Assembly: GCA_035546175.1 (NCBI GenBank) | Contig: DASZWW010000227.1 | Location: 1-17,451, forward strand | DNA from: DASZFV01 sp035546175 | Lineage (GTDB): Bacteria > Myxococcota_A > Polyangia > Fen-1088 | DNA length: 17,451 bases | Reading direction: 5' to 3' | Shown here: piece after piece, positions 6,599 to 13,112 of the stretch | Numbering within the stretch: position 1 is the first letter of the stretch | Layout of the letters: every line of letters begins with the position of its first letter | Notes under the pieces: generated by a model | Told to the model about the DNA's origin: nothing | The model's input: only the letters and a program-made list of their open reading frames with translations | Database searches by the model: none | Translations under genes and position numbers: made by a program

Positions 6599-7516
6599 AT
6601 GGCCTCGCAGCCCTCGCCAGACGACCCCCAGCTCAAGCTCAAGCAGTTTCGGCCCACCAAGAAGTTCTTCGTCGGCATCGACTCCGACGGGTGCGCCTTC
6701 AACTCGATGGAGGTCAAGCACAACGACTGCTTCAGCGTCGCGCTCGTGCGCGAGTACGGCCTGGCCGCCGTGTCGCGCCAGGTGCACGAGGCCTGGGACT
6801 TCGTGAACCTCTACTCGCAGAACCGCGGCTGCAACCGCTTCAAGGCCATCCTCTTCGTGCTCGATCACTTGAAGCAGATGCCGCGCGTGAAGCTGGCGGG
6901 CGTCAAGGTGCCGGAGCTCGCGGCGACGCGCGCCTGGGTCAAGAGCGACAGCAACCTCTCGAACGCGCGCCTCAAGGAGGTCGCCGCCGCCGCGACGGGC
7001 GAGGCCAAGGTCGAGCTCGACAAGCTCATGACCTGGTCGAAGCTCGTCAACAAGTTCGTCGAGGAGACGGTGCACAACCTGCCGCCCTTCCCCGGGCTGC
7101 GGCTCGCGCTGCCCAAGCTCAACGAGCAGGCCGACGTGCTCGTCGTCTCGGCGACGCCCGCCGAGGCGCTCGAGCGCGAGTGGGCCGAGCACGGCATCGA
7201 CAAGCACGTCGCGCTCATCGCCGGCCAGGAGATGGGCTCGAAGACCGAGCACCTCACCCTCGCCGCCAAGGGCAAGTACGGCCCCGACCACGTGCTCATG
7301 GTGGGCGACGCGCCCGGCGACCTCAAGGCGGCCCGCGACGTGGGCGCGCTCTTCTACCCGATCAACCCCGGCGCCGAGGAGCGGTCCTGGGAGCGCTTCG
7401 TCGACGAGGGGATCGGGAGGTTCTTCTCCCAGACGTACGCGGGGGCTTACGAGACGAGCCTCATCGACGAGTTCATGAAACTGTTGCCGCACAATCCGCC
7501 CTGGCAGATCGCCTAG
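6599..7516 (+). CDS. HAD-superfamily hydrolase, probable sugar-phosphate phosphatase
   Basis: This 305-residue cytoplasmic protein carries all four haloacid-dehalogenase motifs: FFVGIDSDGCAF with nucleophile D28 and acid/base D30, VLVVSATP with S184, K215 in MGSKTEH, and LMVGDAPGDLKAA with D237 and D241. Motif I reads DxDGC rather than the usual DxDGT. A large cap (about residues 38-165) replaces the short caps of simple phosphatases and should set the substrate. The ATG at 6599 has AAGGAG ten bases upstream and is preferred to a TTG at 6569. The next gene, 6-phosphogluconate dehydrogenase, follows after 26 bp, so the two are probably cotranscribed and the substrate is likely a sugar or sugar-acid phosphate. 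That substrate is inference. Confidence 0.82.
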   Translation: MASQPSPDDPQLKLKQFRPTKKFFVGIDSDGCAFNSMEVKHNDCFSVALVREYGLAAVSRQVHEAWDFVNLYSQNRGCNRFKAILFVLDHLKQMPRVKLAGVKVPELAATRAWVKSDSNLSNARLKEVAAAATGEAKVELDKLMTWSKLVNKFVEETVHNLPPFPGLRLALPKLNEQADVLVVSATPAEALEREWAEHGIDKHVALIAGQEMGSKTEHLTLAAKGKYGPDHVLMVGDAPGDLKAARDVGALFYPINPGAEERSWERFVDEGIGRFFSQTYAGAYETSLIDEFMKLLPHNPPWQIA

Positions 7517-7542
7517 GGACCCGAACGCTTCAGGAGCCATCA

Positions 7543-8973
7543 ATGTCCACCCAAGGAAAATCCGAGTTCGGCGTCATCGGCCTCGCCGTCATGGGCCGCA
7601 ACCTGGCCCTCAACATCAACGATCACGGCTTCTCGGTCGCGGCCTGGAACCTCGAGCAGCCGATGACCGACAAGTTCCTCGCCGACAACAAGGGCCGCAC
7701 GCTCACGGGCACGAGGTCGCTCGCCGAGCTCGTGGGCGCCCTCGAGAAGCCCCGCCGCATCCTCATGATGATCATGGCGGGCAAGCCGGTCGACTCGGTG
7801 CTCGAGCAGCTCAAGCCCATCCTCGACAAGGGCGACATCGTCATCGACGGCGGCAACACGCACTTCACCGAGACCCGCCGGCGCGAGGCCGACCTCGCGA
7901 AGCTGGGCATCAACTTCGTGGGCATGGGCGTCTCGGGCGGCGAGGAGGGCGCGCGGCACGGCCCCTCGCTCATGCCGGGCGGCACGGTCGAGGCGTGGGA
8001 GCGGCTCAAGCCCGTGCTCGAGTCGATCGCCGCCAAGACCGAGAGCGGCCCGTGCGTCACCCACTGCGGCCCCGACGGCGCGGGCCACTACGTGAAGATG
8101 GTCCACAACGGCATCGAGTACGGCGACATGCAGCTCATCGCCGAGGCGTACGACCTCATGTCGCGCGGGCTCGGCATGCCGGCGCCGGAGATCGGCGAGG
8201 TCTTCGCCAGGTGGAACGAGGGGGCGCTGGCGTCGTTCCTCGTCGAGCTCACGGCCAAAGTGCTGGCCGTCAAGGACCAGGAGACGGGCAAGCCGCTCGT
8301 GGACCTCGTGCAGGACAAGGCCGGGCAGAAGGGCACGGGCAAGTGGACGGCCGAGCTGTCGCTCGACCTCGGCGTCCCCATCCCGACGATCACGGCGGCC
8401 ATCGACGGGCGCGTGCTCTCGAGCATGAAGAGCCAGCGCGTCGCGGCCGAGAAGCGCATCCGCGGCGTCGTCGGGCCGAGGCCGCCGGCGGCGGAGAAGC
8501 AGGCGATGATCGCGGCCATTCACGACGCGCTGCTGGCCTCGAAGATCTGCTCGTACGCGCAGGGCATGCAGCTCATCCGCGCGGGCAGCGACGCCTACAA
8601 GTGGAACATCTCGATGAAGGAGACGGCGCGCATCTGGAAGGGCGGCTGCATCATCCGCGCGCGTCTGCTCGACAACATCATGAAGGCGTACGAGCGCGCG
8701 CCCGACCTGGCGAACCTGCTGCTCGACGAGGACTTCGAGGGGCGCTTGCACGACGCGCAGGCCAACTGGCGCAAGGCCCTCGGCGTCGCGCAGTCCCTGG
8801 GCATCCCCACGCCGTCGTTCTCGGCGAGCCTCGCCTACTTCGACAGCTACCGCACGGCGCGCCTGCCGCAGAACCTCACGCAGGCGCAGCGCGACGCCTT
8901 CGGGGCCCATACGTACGAGCGCACGGATCACCCGGAGCGGGGCTTCGTGCACAGCGAGTGGCTGAAGGAGTAG
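7543..8973 (+). CDS. gnd: 6-phosphogluconate dehydrogenase (decarboxylating)
   Basis: This 476-residue cytoplasmic enzyme oxidises and decarboxylates 6-phosphogluconate to ribulose 5-phosphate. It has the nucleotide-binding motif GVIGLAVMGRNLALNI, the substrate loop VSGGEEGARHGPSLMPGG, the catalytic stretch GAGHYVKMVHNGIEYGDM with K185 and E192, and C-terminal FGAHTYERTDHPERGF. Length is that of the long, E. coli-like form. AGGAG lies six bases before the ATG. One oddity is that the segment after the second beta strand reads AAWNLEQ where E. coli has IFNRSRE. The arginine that binds the NADP 2'-phosphate is thus Leu37, followed by Glu38, which suggests NAD preference. It appears to be cotranscribed with the HAD hydrolase and lies near the mannonate/KDG genes, consistent with aldonate use. 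Confidence 0.95.
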   Translation: MSTQGKSEFGVIGLAVMGRNLALNINDHGFSVAAWNLEQPMTDKFLADNKGRTLTGTRSLAELVGALEKPRRILMMIMAGKPVDSVLEQLKPILDKGDIVIDGGNTHFTETRRREADLAKLGINFVGMGVSGGEEGARHGPSLMPGGTVEAWERLKPVLESIAAKTESGPCVTHCGPDGAGHYVKMVHNGIEYGDMQLIAEAYDLMSRGLGMPAPEIGEVFARWNEGALASFLVELTAKVLAVKDQETGKPLVDLVQDKAGQKGTGKWTAELSLDLGVPIPTITAAIDGRVLSSMKSQRVAAEKRIRGVVGPRPPAAEKQAMIAAIHDALLASKICSYAQGMQLIRAGSDAYKWNISMKETARIWKGGCIIRARLLDNIMKAYERAPDLANLLLDEDFEGRLHDAQANWRKALGVAQSLGIPTPSFSASLAYFDSYRTARLPQNLTQAQRDAFGAHTYERTDHPERGFVHSEWLKE

Positions 8974-8988
8974 ACGGCCTCCCGCCGC

Positions 8989-9039
8989 CGCCTCGCCCCT
9001 CTTCCCGTCCGCGGGAGACGGGCGAGCGAGGGGCAGGCG
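8989..9039. terminator. Large hairpin between convergent genes (bidirectional terminator or REP-like element)
   Basis: Nested complementary arms are CGCCT (8989-8993) with AGGCG (9035-9039), GCCCCTC (8995-9001) with GAGGGGC (9028-9034), and CCCGTC (9004-9009) with GACGGG (9017-9022), leaving a 7-base loop. It fills the gap between the gnd stop and the convergent regulator stop. There is no T-run on either side, so it is not a textbook intrinsic terminator. Confidence 0.55.
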
Positions 9040-9040
9040 C

Positions 9041-10390
9041 TCAGTTCCTGTAGTCGTCGGGGCGGAGCTGGTTCTCGCGGAGCCAGCGCCACACGAGGGT
9101 GCGCTGCCGGCCGATCTCGCGGGCCATGCGGGCGACGTCGCCGCCGTGGCGCGAGAGGAGCGTGCGCAGCTCCTCGCGCGTGGGGCGCTTGCGGGGCGCC
9201 GCGGGCCGGTGCGACGGCTCCTCGAGCTTGACGCCCGCGGCGAGCGGCGCGGGCAGGTGCTCGAGCCCGATGGGCGCGCCCTCGCCCGCCAGCACGCGCG
9301 CGAGCGTCACGACCTTCTCGAGCTCGCGGACGTTCCCCTTCCACGAGTGCAGGAAGAGCGCCTGGTACGCGTCGGGCACGAACGTCGCCCCGGTCTTGGT
9401 GAAGGCCGCCGCGAGCAGGCCGATGTCCTCTCGGCGCTCCCGCAGCGGCGGCAGCTCGAGCGGCTCGGGCCCGAGGCGCGCCGCCAGGTCGTAGCGCAGC
9501 CCCTCGGGCGCGGCCTCCGGCACGATCGGGCGGTTCGTCGCCGCGATGACGCGCACGTCGAGCGTGCGCTGGCGGGTCGTGCCGAGGCTGAGGAACTCGC
9601 GGCTCTGCAGGAAGCGCAGCAGCTTCGTCTGCGCCGTTTGCGACATCTCGCCGATCTCGTCGAGGAAGAGCGTGCCGCCCTCGGCCTGCTCGATGAGCCC
9701 GGACTTGCCCCGGTCGGCCATGGAGTGCGCGCCCCGCGCGAAGCCGAAGAGCTCGCTCTCGACGAGGTTCTCGGGGATGGCCGCGCAGTTGATGGCGATG
9801 AAGGGGCCCTTGCGGCCGCTCGAGCGGTGGATGGCCTCGGCGTGAACCTCCTTGCCGACGCCCGTCTCGCCCGAGAGCAGGATGTCGACGTTGGACGGCG
9901 CGAGGCGCGCCATTTTGCGCAGCAGCCCGGCGAGCGCCGGCGAGAGCGTGGGCACGGGCCCGAACGGGCACGCCCAGTCCTCGCGGATGGCCACCAGGTC
10001 CTCCTGCGTGACGACGCGGAACACGAAGACGTGCCCCCCCATCACGACGACGGAGCCGGGCTCGAGCTTCGCCGAGGTGCCCGCGGGCACGGCGCGCCCG
10101 TCGAGCCAGGTGCCGTTGGTGCTGCCGAGGTCGGAGACGAAGTAGTCGCCCGTCTCGGCGCGCGTGACGCGCGCGTGGCGGCGCGACATCATGGAATCCT
10201 CGAAGTCGGTCGACCACGAGTCGTTGACCTGATCGCGCCCGAGCTCCATGTCGTCGACGACGATGGAGACGCGAGGCCGATCGAGCAGAAGAGGCTTCTC
10301 GGCGTGACCCGCCAGGATGAGAACAGCGGCCTTTCCGTCGTGCTCGCCTGTCGGATTCACCAACCGAGGGTTGGTGTGGGGGTTCGACAT
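9041..10390 (-). CDS. FHA-domain AAA+ regulator of the sigma-54 activator class, GAFTGA degenerate
   Basis: This 449-residue predicted transcription regulator has three parts. Residues 40-127 form an FHA phosphothreonine-binding domain (G51-R52, SRRHARV at 69-75, SDLGSTNGTWLDG at 86-98). Residues 150-380 are the AAA+ module: Walker A GETGVGKE (174-181), Walker B GGTLFLDEIGE (238-248), ATNRP sensor (284-288), and RYDLAARL (299-306). Residues 405-440 form a helix-turn-helix (GGDVARMAREIGRQ). The loop that contacts sigma-54, normally GAFTGA, reads GAHSMA (220-225), so sigma-54 activation is doubtful although ATP-site residues are intact. The FHA domain implies control by a Ser/Thr kinase. The ATG at 10390 lacks a clear ribosome-binding site; a GTG at 10456 is an alternative but lies within an inverted repeat. 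Confidence 0.9.
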   Translation of the reverse strand: MSNPHTNPRLVNPTGEHDGKAAVLILAGHAEKPLLLDRPRVSIVVDDMELGRDQVNDSWSTDFEDSMMSRRHARVTRAETGDYFVSDLGSTNGTWLDGRAVPAGTSAKLEPGSVVVMGGHVFVFRVVTQEDLVAIREDWACPFGPVPTLSPALAGLLRKMARLAPSNVDILLSGETGVGKEVHAEAIHRSSGRKGPFIAINCAAIPENLVESELFGFARGAHSMADRGKSGLIEQAEGGTLFLDEIGEMSQTAQTKLLRFLQSREFLSLGTTRQRTLDVRVIAATNRPIVPEAAPEGLRYDLAARLGPEPLELPPLRERREDIGLLAAAFTKTGATFVPDAYQALFLHSWKGNVRELEKVVTLARVLAGEGAPIGLEHLPAPLAAGVKLEEPSHRPAAPRKRPTREELRTLLSRHGGDVARMAREIGRQRTLVWRWLRENQLRPDDYRN

Positions 10391-10433
10391 TGGGGCCGAG
10401 TATGGCGCGATCGGCGCGCGGCGAGCAAACTGC

Positions 10434-10456
10434 GTGAGCGATTTTGAAACGCTCAC
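10434..10456. promoter_or_regulatory. Inverted repeat upstream of the FHA regulator, possible operator
   Basis: Perfect 7-bp arms GTGAGCG (10434-10440) and CGCTCAC (10450-10456) flank an AT-rich 9-base spacer, 44-66 bp upstream of the preferred ATG. Size and position fit a dimer-binding site, perhaps for autoregulation. No protein is assigned. Confidence 0.35.
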
Positions 10457-10606
10457 CAGACAGATTTCGTCAAAAAAATTTCATGGCCGCGAAATCGGAA
10501 TTCCCTTTTGGAACGCGGGTGACCAAAACGGCTCAGCCTCGCCGCGAGGCCGCGATTTTCCTGCGACGCGCGAGGAGTTCTTTCGGCTCATGCCGGACGT
10601 GAAAAT

Positions 10607-10637
10607 GCCGAGGCCGCGGGACACCCGCGACCTCGGC
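10607..10637 (-). terminator. Hairpin terminator of the cytochrome-lipoprotein operon
   Basis: Fourteen-base arms (10607-10620 and 10624-10637) pair with one mismatch around a 3-base loop. Read on the minus strand the stem is followed by CATTTTC, a short T-run. It lies about 60 bp past the lipoprotein stop, in the right orientation to end that transcript. Confidence 0.6.
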
Positions 10638-10695
10638 CTGCCGGGACTTCCCGGAATGGCGCGGGCGGCGCCGGGGGAGGCGCCGTCGCGTTCGC

Positions 10696-11280
10696 TCAGT
10701 TCCCGAGCAGCTCGTTCTCGTCGGTCGGCACCGGGCGCGTCGCCTGTCCGCCCCCCATCGTGACGTCGGCGACGAACGTCCGGCCCGTGTAGGCGTCGAG
10801 CTGCTCGCGCGCGACGAACCCGATCCCCCCTTGCTGCGCGCTGACCGACTGCAAGAGATCGCGCAGCCCGGCGAGCGACGGCGCCTCGAGCCGCGCCGAG
10901 CAGGCCGCGCTCTCGTTGCAGTCGACGAAGCGGACCCGCGTCCCCTCGAGGACGGCGGTGACGGCGTCGAGCTTGGCCTGCACCGAGCCCACGGCTTGCA
11001 TGACCGCGGCCGACGGTTGCGTCGCCGGCCCCTCGCCCCGCGCGGGAGCGGCCCCGGGATCGGGGTTGGTGCCCGCGGGCATGACGGCCCTCTGCGTCCC
11101 GACGTTCGAGACGTTGCTCTGGGGGAGCGGGGCCGCGGCCGCGGGGGTCCCCGCGCTCGTGACGCCGCTCGTGTCGCCGCCGGACGGCTCGCCCGTGACC
11201 TTCGCGCACGAGGCGGCGGCGATGGCCAGGAACGCCGCCGCCACCGCGCCGGCGAAGGTCTTCATGTCGATGCTCCGCAT
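10696..11280 (-). CDS. Small lipoprotein of unknown function, cotranscribed with the di-haem cytochrome
   Basis: This 194-residue protein has a signal peptide ending in a lipobox-like AASC (Cys25), so it is probably lipid-anchored in the envelope. A low-complexity Ser/Gly/Ala/Pro linker (about 30-90) leads to a folded part (about 90-185) with a helix around AVGSVQAKLDAVTAVLEG, a Cys pair in VDCNESAACSARLEAPS, and GFVAREQLDAYTGRTFVAD. I recognise no family. It starts 4 bp after the stop of the DUF1111-like gene, so the two are almost certainly one operon and may act together at the envelope. Two starts are possible, each with GGAG seven bases upstream: ATG at 11280 (used here) and ATG at 11265, which gives the cleaner signal peptide MKTFAGAV. 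Confidence 0.75.
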   Translation of the reverse strand: MRSIDMKTFAGAVAAAFLAIAAASCAKVTGEPSGGDTSGVTSAGTPAAAAPLPQSNVSNVGTQRAVMPAGTNPDPGAAPARGEGPATQPSAAVMQAVGSVQAKLDAVTAVLEGTRVRFVDCNESAACSARLEAPSLAGLRDLLQSVSAQQGGIGFVAREQLDAYTGRTFVADVTMGGGQATRPVPTDENELLGN

Positions 11281-11284
11281 GGCG

Positions 11285-12952
11285 TCACTCCGACTTGAAG
11301 AGGACGAGGTTGTTGAGGAAGGCCACGAGGTTCTTCTGCGTGGTCGTCGAGGCGGCCGCGAAGTTGTTCCGCGCCGTCTGCGCCTCCCCGCCGTGCTCGA
11401 GGATGGCCTCGGTGAGCGACGCCGCGCGCCCGTCGTGCAGGTACGGCGGCGTCGAGCCCACGCCCCACAGGTTCTCGGTCTCGAAGACCGACTTGCCGGT
11501 GCCGATCTCGTCGACCTCCTCGGCGAGGCCCGAGCCCATGTCGTGGCGGCGCAGATCGCCGAAGAGCGAGACGGTGGCGTGGCCCGACGAGTCGCGCACG
11601 AACGCGCCGAGCGTCTGCCCGTTCGCCGTGTGGATGTTGTTGTTCTCCGGCGAGTCCTTGGTCAGGTCGAAGCTCACGGGGTTGTTGATGTCGAGCGACG
11701 ACGACCCGTACGACCGGCCGTTCGGGAAGACGTTGCCCGGGTCGCGGAAGTTCGGGTTGTTGCTGGGCTCGCGGAAGATCACGTCGTTCACCGTGAGCTG
11801 GCGGACGTGGCAGGTGCTGCAACCCATCGAGTCGAACGCCGTCGAGCCGGCCGCGATGGCCGAGGTCTCGGCCGACGACAGCGCCGGGATGATGCCGAGG
11901 CTCGCCAGCTCCTGGCGCGTCGTGGGGCGGGGCTGGGCCGCCTGGTAGAGGGTCAGCGCCGTCATGTCGCCCACGAAGACCTCGTTCGTGACGCCGTCGC
12001 CGTCGCCGTCGACGCTCGCCGGATCGACCGTGGGCGAGCCGAGCAGCTCCGTGGTCTGCATGCCGATCTCGTTGTGGGCCGCGCCGCGCACGAAGTCGCG
12101 GATGAAGGCGTTCGCGCCCTTCCACTGGAACGGCCGCACGATGAGATCCGCCGAGACGGCGTTGGCGCCGCCCGAGACGGGCGCGCTCAGCGCCTCCGTG
12201 CAGTTGGTCGAGCCGCTCGTGTGCGTGATGACGAGCGTGCCGAAGGCGACGCCCTTGCTCGTGAGGGTGACCGTCTTCGAGCCGGCCGTCGTCGTCGAGC
12301 CGCAGCCGAGCGCCGTCCGCGCCGCGTTGCGGGCGTTCTGCAGATCCGTCGTCATCTCCTCGGCGAGCTTCTGCAGGCCGCCCAGGCCGAACACGTGCGG
12401 CGTGTTGCGCTGGACCATCTGGTTGAGCGCCTTCGTGTGGTTCGCGTCGCGGTGCACGTTCGCCGCCGAGTCGCCGCCGCCGTCGTCGCCGCCGAGGTTG
12501 TGGCACCCCGTGCAGCCCGTGGCGTTCGGGCCCGTGGCGCGCGCCGGCGTGTGCGTCGCCCACTGCCCGGCGCCCGTGAGGTCGGCGCGCGGCATGCGCG
12601 TGTAGCGCTCGCCCACGCCGACGTTCGCGCCGCCGCCGTCGCCCGCGTGGAACTTCGCGCCGAAGAAGCCGTCGCCGAGCGCGAACGCCTGCTGGAAGGC
12701 CTGCGCGTTCTGGCCGGCGATGACCTCGTTCGTGAGCGTCGACTGCACGATGTGGCCGCCGAGCGCCTGGAACGTGTCGCCCTGAACATTGTCGACGATC
12801 GCGCGATCGCCCGAGCTCGTGATGAGCGCGTAGGCGCTCACCCCCGACCCCAGGACCGCCATGGCGATGACCGCCCCGACCTGCCAGCGCGGCCGACCCG
12901 CCGCGCGCCGCTTCAGCCCAGTCACTACGGAGTTCACGAACAGGAGCTTCAT
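11285..12952 (-). CDS. Di-haem c-type cytochrome, DUF1111-like (putative thiol oxidoreductase family)
   Basis: This 555-residue exported protein has a basic N-terminus and one hydrophobic segment (about 24-42) that may be a signal peptide ending VSA or a membrane anchor. Two CXXCH haem sites are visible: CTGCH (147-151) and CSTCH (378-382). Between them lie RPFQWKGANAFIRDFVRGAA, GMQTTELLG and a calcium-loop-like DGDGDGVTNEVFVGD (315-329). Near the C-terminus is LWGVGSTPPYLHDGRAASL then EAILEHGGEA, the family's most conserved stretch. These place it in the DUF1111 group, related to di-haem peroxidases and named after a proposed, unproven thiol oxidase role. Residues 200-265 include a Thr/Ser-rich segment with C217 and C251, possibly a disulphide. 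AAGGGAGG precedes the ATG by 5 bases. A lipoprotein gene follows in the same operon. Confidence 0.9.
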   Translation of the reverse strand: MKLLFVNSVVTGLKRRAAGRPRWQVGAVIAMAVLGSGVSAYALITSSGDRAIVDNVQGDTFQALGGHIVQSTLTNEVIAGQNAQAFQQAFALGDGFFGAKFHAGDGGGANVGVGERYTRMPRADLTGAGQWATHTPARATGPNATGCTGCHNLGGDDGGGDSAANVHRDANHTKALNQMVQRNTPHVFGLGGLQKLAEEMTTDLQNARNAARTALGCGSTTTAGSKTVTLTSKGVAFGTLVITHTSGSTNCTEALSAPVSGGANAVSADLIVRPFQWKGANAFIRDFVRGAAHNEIGMQTTELLGSPTVDPASVDGDGDGVTNEVFVGDMTALTLYQAAQPRPTTRQELASLGIIPALSSAETSAIAAGSTAFDSMGCSTCHVRQLTVNDVIFREPSNNPNFRDPGNVFPNGRSYGSSSLDINNPVSFDLTKDSPENNNIHTANGQTLGAFVRDSSGHATVSLFGDLRRHDMGSGLAEEVDEIGTGKSVFETENLWGVGSTPPYLHDGRAASLTEAILEHGGEAQTARNNFAAASTTTQKNLVAFLNNLVLFKSE

Positions 12953-13049
12953 GGGGACCTCCCTTTTCGGTGGGCCACCCAGCGAGCAAGGGTCGGGCCA
13001 CTGGAATGCACGGCCTCGCCGCGGTTCCATCGTGGATCGCCCGACGAGC

Positions 13050-13092
13050 GATACGCCGAGCGTATCTCGGTCGAGCGAATCGATACGTATCG
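13050..13092. promoter_or_regulatory. Repeated GATACG/CGTATC sites upstream of the cytochrome operon
   Basis: GATACG (13050-13055) and CGTATC (13061-13066) form one inverted repeat with a 5-base spacer. CGATACGTATCG (13081-13092) is a perfect 12-bp palindrome made of the same half-sites. The two GATACG copies begin 32 bp apart, close to three DNA turns. They lie 98-140 bp upstream of the cytochrome start and after the stop of the preceding gene, as expected for an operator. Confidence 0.45.
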
Positions 13093-13112
13093 TCAGCCGC
13101 CGCGGCGGCGGC

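Larger units (their letters stand above)
10391..10695. other. 305-bp intergenic region between regulator and lipoprotein genes
   Basis: This is the longest gene-free stretch. Reading leftwards it holds the terminator hairpin of the lipoprotein gene (10607-10637), a small GC inverted repeat (about 10537-10551), an AT-rich segment around 10465-10510, and a GTGAGCG inverted repeat (10434-10456) near the regulator start. TTGACG occurs on the minus strand (10473-10468) but no convincing -10 follows at the right distance. I see no convincing protein-coding frame. Confidence 0.6.

Noticed and set aside
6541..7542. Extension of the 6-phosphogluconate dehydrogenase frame upstream to about 810 residues
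   Set aside because: The added part is an Arg-rich alternative reading of the HAD gene; the ATG at 7543 has AGGAG at six bases and matches the family N-terminus.
6482..7543. Extension of the Cys-rich lipoprotein frame upstream over the HAD gene
   Set aside because: The extra residues are antisense shadow of the HAD coding region; the signal peptide begins at 6481.
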